NCBI GenBank assembly: GCA_903892415.1
Contig: CAITIQ010000344.1
Coordinates: forward strand, 186,001-250,000
Source: an uncultured delta proteobacterium
GTDB lineage: Bacteria; Myxococcota_A; Polyangia; Polyangiales; Polyangiaceae
Direction: 5' to 3'
DNA: 64,000 bases
Notes under the pieces: generated by a model
Told to the model about the DNA's origin: nothing
The model's database searches: none
The model's input: the letters and a program-made list of their open reading frames with translations, nothing else
Part shown: one piece after another, positions 9,292 to 18,129 of the stretch
How the letters are laid out: each line of letters opens with the position of its first letter
Numbering within the stretch: position 1 is the stretch's first letter
Translations under genes and position numbers: made by a program

Positions 9292-11853
9292 TTACTTCGC
9301 AGCCGGTATCGTGTAGCTCGACTCTGCGGCAGCCTCGATCTCGGCGCGTTCGAACAAGAGCTTCTTGTAGTCGCCGTCCAACCAACCCGGGAGCTCGTCC
9401 TCGAAGTGCTTGCCATCCGGATCGGCCACGTTGCCCATCGGGAAGTTGGCATAAGACTCGGGAACGCCGGCATCATTGAAGTGCATGACCTGACGTTCAA
9501 TCGGGCCCCAATGCGAGACCCATTGTTCTGCCGTCTCCCCAGCCGCATTGCGGAACTCGCTCTGGGCGACGTTCACTGTGTCTTCACCGCCATCCGTGGG
9601 AACCTCGGCGAGATCGAAGTCGCGACCAAACGCATGGTCCATGCTCGATACACGCATATCGGCGAAGGTGTAATTGGCCGGGTCGACCCCGCCGAAGCGT
9701 TCGTTCAAGAACGCAGCTGTGTCGGAGAGGGACTTCAATACCAAGCGGTTCCGCCCCTCGAGCATGACCTGGTCCCCATTGGGGTATACCCCATTGAGCG
9801 CCAGCGCAGCCACCTTCAACATGTACATGGGTGCCGCCTCCAGGACCTGATTGAAGATGATCGTATTGAGATCGTCTTCAATGATGTTGGACGTGACGAA
9901 GTGAGCGAAGGCGTGAAAAGCCAGGGCTCCGCTCGAGCTACGCGCCATTCGGCGATCCCAATCCACGGCTAAGAGCTGCACCAACTGCGCGAGCTCCGGA
10001 CGATTGTTGAACTCGGCCAGGTCAGGGTCGGTTTGGACCGCGGCAAAGGCTTCCGAAACCACCGGGAGGATGTCGTCGGCGAGGCCCGAATGAACGTCCA
10101 TCTGCAGGGTCTGCATTTCTTCGGGGGTGATGCCTCCGCGTTCGGCGAGGCGCGTGAGCTCCGACTCGATGCGCGCCGCACGCCAGCCCGGCGGGAAGAC
10201 GGCACCGTAATACCAAGGGTCATTGTCGACTCGACCATCACCGGTGAATCCGAACGGGTCGTTGTTCGCCGTGGCAATCCAGCCCCGTTCGAGCGCGCGG
10301 CTGTGCGGCTTTTGTTCGGGCGTCAGGAACTTCCCGGCCGGCCAAATCGATTGTGGGTCGCTGGCGTCCATCACCTTCCACGGCTCTCGACCAGGCGCAG
10401 GTTGATTGCGCGCTGGAACCTCGACGCCGACGCGGTAGCTGATACCGGTCTTGTCGGCGCCTACGAAGTTGTAAGACATCTCCGGCATTTGGTCGACGGC
10501 GCTCTCGAACTCGTCGAGCGTCTTGGCCTTCATCAGCGGTCGGAAGTAGCGCGCAGGACGCTGCTTGTAGCCCGTCCAACCGACCATTGCATACTTACCG
10601 CCGTCCACGAAGGGCACAGGCGAGCCAATCAGCTTATGGTCGAGAATGACGCCATAGCCGGGCACATCGATCACCTTGAAGGTTACTGGCGATCCATCTT
10701 TTACTTCGATGGTCTCGCTGCGTTCTTCTACGGCCACGAGCTCATCGCCGACCTTCGCCATGCCGTCTTCGATCTCGACCTCCCACAGGTCCATCACGTC
10801 GGAGAAAGCGCTGGTTGGCGTATAGGCGAACTCACGATTGTGTCCTGCAAAAAGGCCCGGCACCGCGACGAAGGCGAAGCCAACGTTATCGTAGCTACCA
10901 CCCGCATCCATGCTGTTTAGATGCAACGCGTACATCATGCCGCTAAACGCAAAGCCCAGGTGCGGGTCGCCAGCGACGATGGGCATACCGTTCTCCGTAT
11001 GACGACCGTCCACCGCCCAGTTGTTACTGCCCAAGGCTTTGGTGTGATTGAGCCGACCCAGCGTTGCCAAAGAACCGGGAGCGAACAGCGCCTCCCGGCC
11101 GCCCAGGTTGGGAGGCCCGATGAAGGGCGTGCGCAGGTTGGCGGCCATACTCGTAGCGGGGCGGTCTTCCTCGGGAAGGGTGAAGACCTGACGCGCCGGT
11201 CGGAATAGCTCGATCGCCTTGAGCGCGTCGGGATTGAACGCGTCGATGAAGGTGATCAGCACCTCGTAAAGAATCGTCTGGTCCAAACCAAAGTTGACCA
11301 TCTTCTGCACGATGTAGACGTCCTCCGGCGTCCACTTACCTGGCTTGAAATCAAGCTGGTCGGTCTGGAAGCCATACGGGGTTGGGACCTTCCCTTGCTC
11401 AATCTCATCGACCCGTTTGTTGATGCCCGCCGCCCACGCACTGGTCAGAGCGTATTGCTCTGGATCATTTTGTTTCATCCAGTCAGCGTCGACCTTGCCC
11501 CAATACCGCCAGTTGAAAACCTTGGCGAAGGTATCGTCGGTAAGGCTGTCACCACGCACCGTCCCCGGACCGTCTGCGCCCAACACCTCGGACAACTGGC
11601 CGTGGGCGTAGCGACGAAACATCTCCAGTTGGAGCATGCGGTCACTGGCCAGTTGGTAGCCGTAGACGAAGAACAAATCCTCGTCGTTTTGCGCATAAAT
11701 GTGGGGAACACCGCGACCGTCGATCAAGACCTCGACCTCGGCCGAGGGCAGTTGCTTCTCCGTCGGAGGCGGGGTCACGGGCTCTTCCTCACAGGCCGTG
11801 AGCAGGAGAGCGGGCAAGAGCCAGAGCGAGCGAGCGGGGCGGTTTCGTTTCAT
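9292..11853 (-). CDS. Penicillin acylase family (S45) lipoprotein
   Basis: An N-terminal-nucleophile hydrolase of 853 residues that hydrolyses amide bonds of acylated substrates; family members act on beta-lactams, acyl-homoserine lactones or cyclic lipopeptides. The ATG at 11853 is preferred over a GTG at 11868 because GGAGG stands just before it. The signal peptide ends in the lipobox LLTAC. The autocleavage site that frees the beta-chain nucleophile is ALG/SNNWAV with Ser276, and the following DGRHTENGMPIVAGDPHL matches the family. The substrate cannot be deduced; signal quenching, side-chain removal from a secondary metabolite and envelope maintenance are all possible. Confidence 0.88.
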   Translation of the reverse strand: MKRNRPARSLWLLPALLLTACEEEPVTPPPTEKQLPSAEVEVLIDGRGVPHIYAQNDEDLFFVYGYQLASDRMLQLEMFRRYAHGQLSEVLGADGPGTVRGDSLTDDTFAKVFNWRYWGKVDADWMKQNDPEQYALTSAWAAGINKRVDEIEQGKVPTPYGFQTDQLDFKPGKWTPEDVYIVQKMVNFGLDQTILYEVLITFIDAFNPDALKAIELFRPARQVFTLPEEDRPATSMAANLRTPFIGPPNLGGREALFAPGSLATLGRLNHTKALGSNNWAVDGRHTENGMPIVAGDPHLGFAFSGMMYALHLNSMDAGGSYDNVGFAFVAVPGLFAGHNREFAYTPTSAFSDVMDLWEVEIEDGMAKVGDELVAVEERSETIEVKDGSPVTFKVIDVPGYGVILDHKLIGSPVPFVDGGKYAMVGWTGYKQRPARYFRPLMKAKTLDEFESAVDQMPEMSYNFVGADKTGISYRVGVEVPARNQPAPGREPWKVMDASDPQSIWPAGKFLTPEQKPHSRALERGWIATANNDPFGFTGDGRVDNDPWYYGAVFPPGWRAARIESELTRLAERGGITPEEMQTLQMDVHSGLADDILPVVSEAFAAVQTDPDLAEFNNRPELAQLVQLLAVDWDRRMARSSSGALAFHAFAHFVTSNIIEDDLNTIIFNQVLEAAPMYMLKVAALALNGVYPNGDQVMLEGRNRLVLKSLSDTAAFLNERFGGVDPANYTFADMRVSSMDHAFGRDFDLAEVPTDGGEDTVNVAQSEFRNAAGETAEQWVSHWGPIERQVMHFNDAGVPESYANFPMGNVADPDGKHFEDELPGWLDGDYKKLLFERAEIEAAAESSYTIPAAK

Positions 11854-12004
11854 GGTTCCTCCAGACACAAGCGAGTCCCAACAGAACTTTCTGCGACTAT
11901 TGAACTTCGGTCAATGCACTGGGCGTGCCAGCTTTGCAGGGCTGCGACCCCAACTCGCAGCGATGCGAGACCCAGCCCATCCGATTCCCGCGTAGTGAAG
12001 CTCC

Positions 12005-13132
12005 ATGGCAAAGCTCTCCTTCGTGATTCCGCTTTTGGCGCTTGGTTTCCAGCTATCGGCTTGCGGCGATTCTGCAGCGGAAGGCGGCTCAGGCGGAGTG
12101 GCAGGAGCTGCGTTGGGTGGCTCAAACTCCGACGGAGGGTCGAACGCGAGCGGCGGGGCCAACGCCGGTGGGGCCAACGCCGGTGGGGCCAACGCCGGTG
12201 GGGCGCCGAATGGCGGGAACGACGTCGGTGGCGCAGGCGGTGAGGGCGGAGCTGCTCCGCTTGCATTCCTAGACGCCTATCCATTGCAAAGCACCTATCC
12301 CGAGGGTGCGGCCTTCGACCTGGCGAGTCACTCCTTTTATGTCGGCAGTCTGGAGAGCGGCTCGGTGTACGCCATCGACGTCGAGACCGGCGTCGAGACC
12401 GAGGTCTTCACCGAAACCGCGGCCGGTACCTGGTTCACCCTCGGAATGGCTGTCGACGCGGCTGGGCGCAAACTCTGGGTGTGTGCCGCCGACCAAGACA
12501 GCGACCCGTATTACGGTGAGCTTTGGACCTTCGATCTCGACACCGGGGAACGAACCAAGATCGTCCCGCTGACCAACTCCGGCGAGAACGCTTGGTGTGA
12601 AGACGTCGCGGTGGATTCGGCGGGCAACGCCTTCGCCACCGACCGTGAGAACCCGAACATCTACCGCGTTGGTGCGAATGACACGGTCCCCTCGTTGTTT
12701 GCCACCGATCCCGAGCTCGGTTCGAGCTTCATTGGCCAAAACGGCATCATCGTTCTGCCGGGCGATGAAGCGCTGATCGCGGCGGTGCACTTCCCGGCCA
12801 GGCTCAACAGAATCGAGATCCCCAGCGGCGTGGTTACCCCCATCACGATCTCTGGCGACTTCGCCGACGCCACCATCGGTAGCGGAGCCGATGGCATGGT
12901 CCTTGTCGAAGGCGTCCTTTACGTCGTGTTCGATGGCGAGCTGGTCAAGGTCGAACCCACCTTGGCCGACTGGACAGCGGGCACCGCGACCGAGGCCGAG
13001 CTCACGAGCGGCCTAACCGACGTCGTATCGACGCCGAATGGGCTCTACCTGGCGAACGGGCAGGCGATTGGCTTCGTCTTCGGTCAGGAGCCGACGCCCT
13101 TCTCTTTGGTGCGCTTTACCGGGAGTTTCTAG
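12005..13132 (+). CDS. Lipoprotein with SMP-30/NHL-like beta-propeller
   Basis: A 375-residue protein. The lipobox is QLSAC, followed by a ~65-residue Gly/Ala/Asn/Ser linker that includes three exact 15-bp repeats. The remaining ~290 residues show recurring beta-propeller blades: GAAFDLASHSFYVGSL, LGMAVDAAGRKLWVC, EDVAVDSAGNAFATD, QNGIIVLPGDEALIA, as in SMP-30/gluconolactonase or NHL-type proteins. Such domains bind ligands or act as lactonases; the metal-binding residues are not clear enough to claim enzymatic activity. It is divergent from the penicillin-acylase gene. That acylases and lactonases can both act on acyl-lactones is suggestive but unproven here. Confidence 0.75.
   Translation: MAKLSFVIPLLALGFQLSACGDSAAEGGSGGVAGAALGGSNSDGGSNASGGANAGGANAGGANAGGAPNGGNDVGGAGGEGGAAPLAFLDAYPLQSTYPEGAAFDLASHSFYVGSLESGSVYAIDVETGVETEVFTETAAGTWFTLGMAVDAAGRKLWVCAADQDSDPYYGELWTFDLDTGERTKIVPLTNSGENAWCEDVAVDSAGNAFATDRENPNIYRVGANDTVPSLFATDPELGSSFIGQNGIIVLPGDEALIAAVHFPARLNRIEIPSGVVTPITISGDFADATIGSGADGMVLVEGVLYVVFDGELVKVEPTLADWTAGTATEAELTSGLTDVVSTPNGLYLANGQAIGFVFGQEPTPFSLVRFTGSF
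12158..12202 (+). repeat. 15-bp in-frame tandem repeat, 3 exact copies
   Basis: Three identical copies of GCCAACGCCGGTGGG encode the repeated unit Ala-Asn-Ala-Gly-Gly in the linker just after the lipidated cysteine of the propeller lipoprotein. Identity at every base suggests recent expansion by slippage or unequal recombination. Confidence 0.85.
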
Positions 13133-13237
13133 GACCCAGATACTTTGTCACTAAGGAATCGTTCATCCGCACGTGGTCGGGGGAACGGATCGATTGCTTG
13201 AGTCGTCCGTCCAAGTGCCTTCACCATGCGAGGAACG

Positions 13238-15205
13238 ATGCGAACCCAAGGCTTGACTGTTGTCGGAATGATTGGTCTGTCGCTGGCCGCGCCGCTGGGA
13301 TGCGCGAATCCAAGCAAGAGCGAGCCGGAGGACAACATCACCGACATCCGGAATGCGTCCTCCGGCGTAGCCCAGGAGAAGGAAGAATTGGTGGTCGAGG
13401 GCGCCTTAGCGCCGAGCAAGGACGGCTTGGCCCCTGCCGCAGCCGCCCAAGACTACGGCAGCCTCGGTGGTAAAGCCGGCCCCGGCTCGGCGCCTGGTTA
13501 CGGGAATGGTGCGTCGGGGCTCAGCCGGGAATCGAACAAAAGCCGACCGAGGAGGGAGGCTGTTCACGAAAAGGGCCAGAGCGGTGTGCCGCCTACCGTC
13601 GCCAAACAGGAGCTGACGCAAAATCGCACGTCACCACCTTCCCCAGCCCCCGTTGCACCGCCCCCTGCCCCCGTCGCACCAAAACCTGCAGCCGTTGAGG
13701 ACGCACCGATCGATCCGAACGGTCGCTTCGCCACCACCTACAGGCCCGGAGGCGGGCATCTCGCAGCGTTCGAATCGGCGATGACCGCCGGCTTGATTCC
13801 GCAGACCGAGCAGGAGCTGGTGAGCGACATTGGCTCGCGCTACTTGCCCGACATCCCGTTACCAACGAAGGGCGCGCTCTCCTTCCAAGCCGACTTTGAG
13901 CGGACGAAGCTCGCTCCCACCGGCGGGCCCGTGCATCTGCGCTTCTCGATTCGCTCGAGTGAAGTGGCTGCAAAAGATCGACCGCCGCTCTCGGTGGTGG
14001 TCGTGCTCGACGTGAGCGGATCGATGCGCGGTGAGCTGATCTCCAGCGCCCGTAACGCGGCCAGCCAGCTGCTCGGTCGGCTCGAAGACAGCGACGAGTT
14101 TGGCCTGGTGACCTTCAGCACCGACGCGAACACCTTGGTACCGCTCGGGAGAATTGGTTCGAGTCGCGAGAAGATCCAAACGACCATCAGCCAAATCGTC
14201 GAAGGCGGCGGCACCAACATCAGCGGCGGTCTCAGCGCGGGCTACTCAGAGTTGGCCAAGACGCGCAACACCGATGCCGTTCGCGTGGCCATGCTGCTTT
14301 CGGATGGGCGCGCCAACAACGGCATCACCGCCCGCTCGAAGCTCTCGCAGCTCGCGCTCAACGCCTTCCAAGAAGGTATCCAAACCAGCGCCTTTGGCTT
14401 GGGCACCGACTACGACGGACCGCTGATGAGCCAGCTCGCCGGCGATGGAGCAGGCGGCTACTACTTCCTCAAGGACGGCAGTCAGATCGAGTCGGCGTTG
14501 GCGACCGAGCTCAGCAAGCGCTTGGATCCTGTTGCGACGGCGCTCGAGGTGCGCGTTCGCCTCAAGCCCGAGGTCGAGGTGCTCAAGGTTTACGGCTCGC
14601 GCAAGCTCTCCGAGGAGGAGACGGCGCGCGTACGAGCGATCGAGGTCGCCACCGACGTTCAGGAAGAAAAGCGGACCAAGATCAAAGCCAACCGTCAGGA
14701 GGATCTGGAGGGCGGGATGCGCTTCTTCATCCCAGCGTTCGCTCGCGCCGATGCCCACTCGATGTTGCTCAAGCTTCGCCTTCCCGAGGGCATCAACTCG
14801 CGTGACGTCGCGACGATCGAGGTCAAGTACAAGGACCGCCTGAGCAAGAAGAACGTGCTCGAGGAGATCCCGCTCAAGCTCGATTACGCCGACAGTGACC
14901 TCGCCAGCGCCAAATCGATTGACCCGGCGGTGTTGCGCTCGGTGCAGGGCTTCCTGGCCGGTGAGACGCTGATGCAAGCCGCCCAGCTGATGGCCAAGAA
15001 CGACAAGCAGGCCGCGATCGACCTGCTAGGCCAACGTGAGGGCTTGTTGCAACACGCTGCCGTGACGCTCGGTGAGCCGCTGTTCGTGCAAGATTCACGA
15101 CGGCTCTCGCGCTTGCGCGAGCACGCCAGCGCCAAATCCTCGCTGAGTGATCCGCTAGTGCTCGCAATGATGATGGAGACCGCGGGCAGCGTGCATCTAC
15201 ACTGA
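13238..15205 (+). CDS. VWA-domain lipoprotein
   Basis: About 655 residues from the ATG at 13238, which has AGGA before it; another ATG lies 12 bp upstream. The signal peptide ends in the lipobox AAPLGC. A Pro/Ala/Ser-rich linker (~residues 50-160) precedes a short conserved block with PTKGALSFQADFERT, a feature of YfbK-like VWA proteins. The VWA domain follows with an intact MIDAS: DVSGS at 258-262, the threonine in GGTNISGG near 326, and the aspartate in LLSDGRANNG near 356. A C-terminal helical region completes the protein. The function is probably metal-dependent protein binding at the outer membrane. The next gene starts 6 bp later, so the two are almost certainly expressed together. Confidence 0.85.
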   Translation: MRTQGLTVVGMIGLSLAAPLGCANPSKSEPEDNITDIRNASSGVAQEKEELVVEGALAPSKDGLAPAAAAQDYGSLGGKAGPGSAPGYGNGASGLSRESNKSRPRREAVHEKGQSGVPPTVAKQELTQNRTSPPSPAPVAPPPAPVAPKPAAVEDAPIDPNGRFATTYRPGGGHLAAFESAMTAGLIPQTEQELVSDIGSRYLPDIPLPTKGALSFQADFERTKLAPTGGPVHLRFSIRSSEVAAKDRPPLSVVVVLDVSGSMRGELISSARNAASQLLGRLEDSDEFGLVTFSTDANTLVPLGRIGSSREKIQTTISQIVEGGGTNISGGLSAGYSELAKTRNTDAVRVAMLLSDGRANNGITARSKLSQLALNAFQEGIQTSAFGLGTDYDGPLMSQLAGDGAGGYYFLKDGSQIESALATELSKRLDPVATALEVRVRLKPEVEVLKVYGSRKLSEEETARVRAIEVATDVQEEKRTKIKANRQEDLEGGMRFFIPAFARADAHSMLLKLRLPEGINSRDVATIEVKYKDRLSKKNVLEEIPLKLDYADSDLASAKSIDPAVLRSVQGFLAGETLMQAAQLMAKNDKQAAIDLLGQREGLLQHAAVTLGEPLFVQDSRRLSRLREHASAKSSLSDPLVLAMMMETAGSVHLH

Positions 15206-15211
15206 CGCACT

Positions 15212-16069
15212 ATGGGTGAGTTCAAGCTCCCGATCGACAAGCTGGTTCACCCGCTCTCGGTGCCGCCCGGCACCGAGCTGACGTTCTCGGGCAGCTATCG
15301 TACGCAAGACGGGGCCACGCTCGACGCGGCCACGACCACCTGGCCCGCCGGCGAGTCTGGACCGGCGGGAGTCGATGCAGGTGGCATCATCGATTTCGCG
15401 GCGGGTGGCTTGCGCATGGTCTCGCGAGACCCCACGACGCACGAGGTGGTCGCCATCGTCACCGGCGACGAAGGCCCTGTGTGCAAAGCCCTCGGAACGA
15501 AGTCGCCGTGCCTCGTGTTGCGCACAGTGCCGCTGTCGCGGACTCGCTTGGTCACTGTGAATGAGCTGACCAAATCGATGATGGGCGGGATCACCGTCAA
15601 ACACTTCGAGCCGCCGCCACCACCGCCCCCGTCGGTACTGGCACCCGCCGCAGATCTGCTCAAGCACCCCGCGACGATCTCGCTGTTGGCGGTATCGACG
15701 CTCGCCGGCGTTGGCGCGCTGGCGTGGGTGATTCGCCGCAGACAGCAGCTCTCGGCGGAGGGCCAATTGCGAGCCTTGACCAAACGCGTGCAGGCGAAGC
15801 TGCAAGCCGCAGACGCGGCGCTCGTGGCCACGTTGACGCCGGCGCTCAAGCGCGTGGTCAGCTCCGTCTCCAACAAGAAGCTCGACGCCCAAAGCCCTGA
15901 GGCCGAGCGCGTGAAAGCGTTACTGCTCCGGATCGAGTCTTCGATCGAAGACAGTCAGCGCGCCAAAGAGAACGCCAAGCAGCAAGCCGCAGCCGACGAG
16001 CTCGTGATCGAAATGGAAGCGGCGATGGAAGCAGCCGAAGAGACGATGAGAGCGGCTCGGCATCACTGA
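15212..16069 (+). CDS. Membrane protein with coiled-coil tail, partner of the VWA lipoprotein
   Basis: A 285-residue protein of no family I recognise. Residues 1-130 are soluble-looking and strand-rich, a PPPPPPP hinge follows at 134-140, and one transmembrane helix lies at about 153-174 followed by RRR. A long Ala/Gln/Glu/Lys-rich helical tail (180-285) probably forms a coiled coil. The positive-inside rule puts the tail in the cytoplasm and the first 130 residues outside, yet there is no N-terminal signal peptide. It starts 6 bp after the VWA gene, so it may anchor or relay for that protein. Confidence 0.75.
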   Translation: MGEFKLPIDKLVHPLSVPPGTELTFSGSYRTQDGATLDAATTTWPAGESGPAGVDAGGIIDFAAGGLRMVSRDPTTHEVVAIVTGDEGPVCKALGTKSPCLVLRTVPLSRTRLVTVNELTKSMMGGITVKHFEPPPPPPPSVLAPAADLLKHPATISLLAVSTLAGVGALAWVIRRRQQLSAEGQLRALTKRVQAKLQAADAALVATLTPALKRVVSSVSNKKLDAQSPEAERVKALLLRIESSIEDSQRAKENAKQQAAADELVIEMEAAMEAAEETMRAARHH

Positions 16070-16149
16070 GCGGCGAATTCGATAAAGCGGAAGGCTTTTG
16101 GCCGCTTCATGCGTCTAGCATGGGACCCACCTCAACCAAGCGAGTGTTC

Positions 16150-17505
16150 ATGCGTCTGTCACGGTTCTTGTTGCCTGCGATTTTTTGTTTGGGCTGTGAT
16201 CCTCAAGCCACTCCACAAACAGGCCGGGACGCTTCGTCGTCCACCGGTCCTTCTGCGTCGTCGGCCACCTCGTCAACGCCGCCGCAAACGTCGAGCACGG
16301 CGAGCGCCACGCCCTCCTCGACTGCCCCCGCTGCGCAAGACGTGCCTGCCCCAGCGAAAGACGCCGTCACCAAGCTCGCGGCGAGCAGCAATCAGTTCGG
16401 CTTCGACCTCTACAAAAAGCTCGCGGAGAAGAACAAAGGCAACCTTGTGATCTCGCCCGCCAGCCTGACCACGGCTTTGGCCATGACCTGGGGCGGCGCC
16501 AAAGGCGAGACCGAGAAGCAGATGCGAAAGGTGCTTCACCTCACCGGCAGCAGCGATGAAGTGATGGATACGTCGGGCAAGCTCGCGCAAAGCCTGACCA
16601 ATCCCTCGCGCTCGGTGGTGTTCCGCATCGCCAACCACCTCTTCGGCGAGAAGACCTACGGCTTCGAGAAGGACTACCTCGAGCGAACCAAGAAGGCGTA
16701 CGGCGCGCCCCTCGAGCAAGTGGACTTCATCAATGCGGCCGAACCAGCGCGCACACAAATCAACGGCTGGGTTTCGGACAAGACCGAGAAGCGCATCAAG
16801 GACCTGATTCCGCCCAAGGCAGTCGACGGAGAGACGCGGTTGGTCTTGGTCAACGCCATCTACTTCCTCGGGGACTGGGAAGAGCCCTTCGAGAAACAGC
16901 GCACCCAACCCGCACCGTTTCAGCTTGCCGCCGGCAAAACCAAGGAGGTGCCGATGATGAATCGCACCGACGGCTTCAAGATCGGTCAGCTCGGCGGCGC
17001 CACCGCGCTCGAGCTTCCCTACAAGGGCGGGGAGATGTCGATGGTGTTGGTCGTGCCGGACAAAGTCGACGGGCTCGCTGCGCTGGAGAAGTCCCTCGAT
17101 GAGAGCTCGATGAACGCGCTGCTCGGCACGATGAAGTCGGAGCGAGTTTGGGCGAGCATTCCGAAGTTCGAGATCAATCCGGGCGAGTCCTTGGCGCTCA
17201 AAGAGCTGCTCTCCGGGCTAGGCATGTCCGAGGCCTTCGATCGGCGCAAGGCCGACTTCACCGGCATCGCCAACCCAGCCAAAGCCGAGGACCGTTTGGT
17301 CATCAGCCAGGTGTTTCACAAGGGCTTCATTCGCGTAGACGAGCAGGGCACAGAGGCGGCGGCGGCCACCGCCGTCGTTCAAGCTCGGGCCGGCGCTGCG
17401 CCGATGAAACCGCGCGAGTTCAAGGCGGACAGGCCCTTCATGTTCTTCATCCGCGACAACGCCAGCGGACTCACCCTGTTCATGGGTCGTGTGACGGAGC
17501 CGTAG
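16150..17505 (+). CDS. Serpin-family protease inhibitor, lipoprotein
   Basis: About 451 residues from the ATG at 16150; an ATG at 16120 is possible but would put extra residues before a good signal peptide. That signal ends at FCLGC, followed by a Ser/Thr/Pro-rich linker, then a full-length serpin domain (FGFDLYKKLAEKNKGNLVISP, VLVNAIYFLGDWEEPF, and DRPFMFFIRD near the end). The reactive-centre loop hinge EQGTEAAAAT is the small-residue pattern of inhibitory serpins. Counting from the hinge Glu (P17, residue 398), P1 falls on Ala414 with Arg413 at P2. Targets may be elastase/subtilisin-like, or trypsin-like if the Arg is used. Its 3' end overlaps the convergent YkgJ-type gene by 26 bp. Confidence 0.9.
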   Translation: MRLSRFLLPAIFCLGCDPQATPQTGRDASSSTGPSASSATSSTPPQTSSTASATPSSTAPAAQDVPAPAKDAVTKLAASSNQFGFDLYKKLAEKNKGNLVISPASLTTALAMTWGGAKGETEKQMRKVLHLTGSSDEVMDTSGKLAQSLTNPSRSVVFRIANHLFGEKTYGFEKDYLERTKKAYGAPLEQVDFINAAEPARTQINGWVSDKTEKRIKDLIPPKAVDGETRLVLVNAIYFLGDWEEPFEKQRTQPAPFQLAAGKTKEVPMMNRTDGFKIGQLGGATALELPYKGGEMSMVLVVPDKVDGLAALEKSLDESSMNALLGTMKSERVWASIPKFEINPGESLALKELLSGLGMSEAFDRRKADFTGIANPAKAEDRLVISQVFHKGFIRVDEQGTEAAAATAVVQARAGAAPMKPREFKADRPFMFFIRDNASGLTLFMGRVTEP

Positions 17506-18085
17506 TCGGCATGACGATCCCAAGCTCTTCTCGCACCACCTGAGAGAGGACGTACCGCTCGTTTCGACCTTCGTTGAAACGAGCGGCAGTCGCGTTGAGG
17601 AACGGCTGATCGATCACCTCGTCGGCCGGGATATCTTCGGTGCGGTGTTGGAGGAAGTTCTTCATGCAGGTGCGCTCGACGCGCTCTTCGCTCTCCAGCG
17701 CTCCTCCCTCGAGCACGCGCAACCTTCGTTTGCCATCGGGGAACACGAGCTCCGGCACCACGCGATACGGTAGGCCAAACGCTCGACACACGAGCGGACG
17801 GGCGGGGTAGATCGAACAGCGCGCGTCGTCATCGAGCAACACGCAACCAACGCCCTCTTCACGCTCAGCAAGCGATCGTATCCGCTGCTTATCGTCCTCG
17901 CTCAGCGTGCGGAGCCACTCGCGAATCACGTCCGCCTCGAACGCAGCGATGGTCAGCCCGCCAACCCGGCCGCAACAGTCTCCGCACCCGGATTGGCAGA
18001 GCAGTTCTTGGGGGTGGCGCTCGATCGTGCGACCAAAGGCCTCGTCGATTGCGGTCCAGACAGCTTGCAGTCGAGGGTCAGCCAC
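17480..18085 (-). CDS. YkgJ-family cysteine cluster protein
   Basis: A 201-residue protein with the family signature CxxxCxxCC at C30, C34, C37 and C38 (LLCQSGCGDCCG), and further cysteines in GVGCVLL, ARCSIYPARPLVCRAFG and RTCMKN. Such proteins are annotated as putative zinc- or iron-chelating; the biochemical role is poorly known. It is predicted cytoplasmic. Its stop lies inside the 3' end of the serpin gene on the other strand. The DsbA-like lipoprotein gene lies upstream on the same strand, 44 bp before its start, so the two may be co-transcribed. Confidence 0.85.
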   Translation of the reverse strand: MADPRLQAVWTAIDEAFGRTIERHPQELLCQSGCGDCCGRVGGLTIAAFEADVIREWLRTLSEDDKQRIRSLAEREEGVGCVLLDDDARCSIYPARPLVCRAFGLPYRVVPELVFPDGKRRLRVLEGGALESEERVERTCMKNFLQHRTEDIPADEVIDQPFLNATAARFNEGRNERYVLSQVVREELGIVMPTTAPSHDP

Positions 18086-18129
18086 ACACGGTAGGGTAGC
18101 GAAGATCGCTCAGCCAACCAACGCTGGAG

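Noticed and set aside
10033-10920. A 295-codon plus-strand frame over the penicillin-acylase gene
   Set aside because: It is a shadow of an S45 gene whose nucleophile motif and signal peptide are clear.
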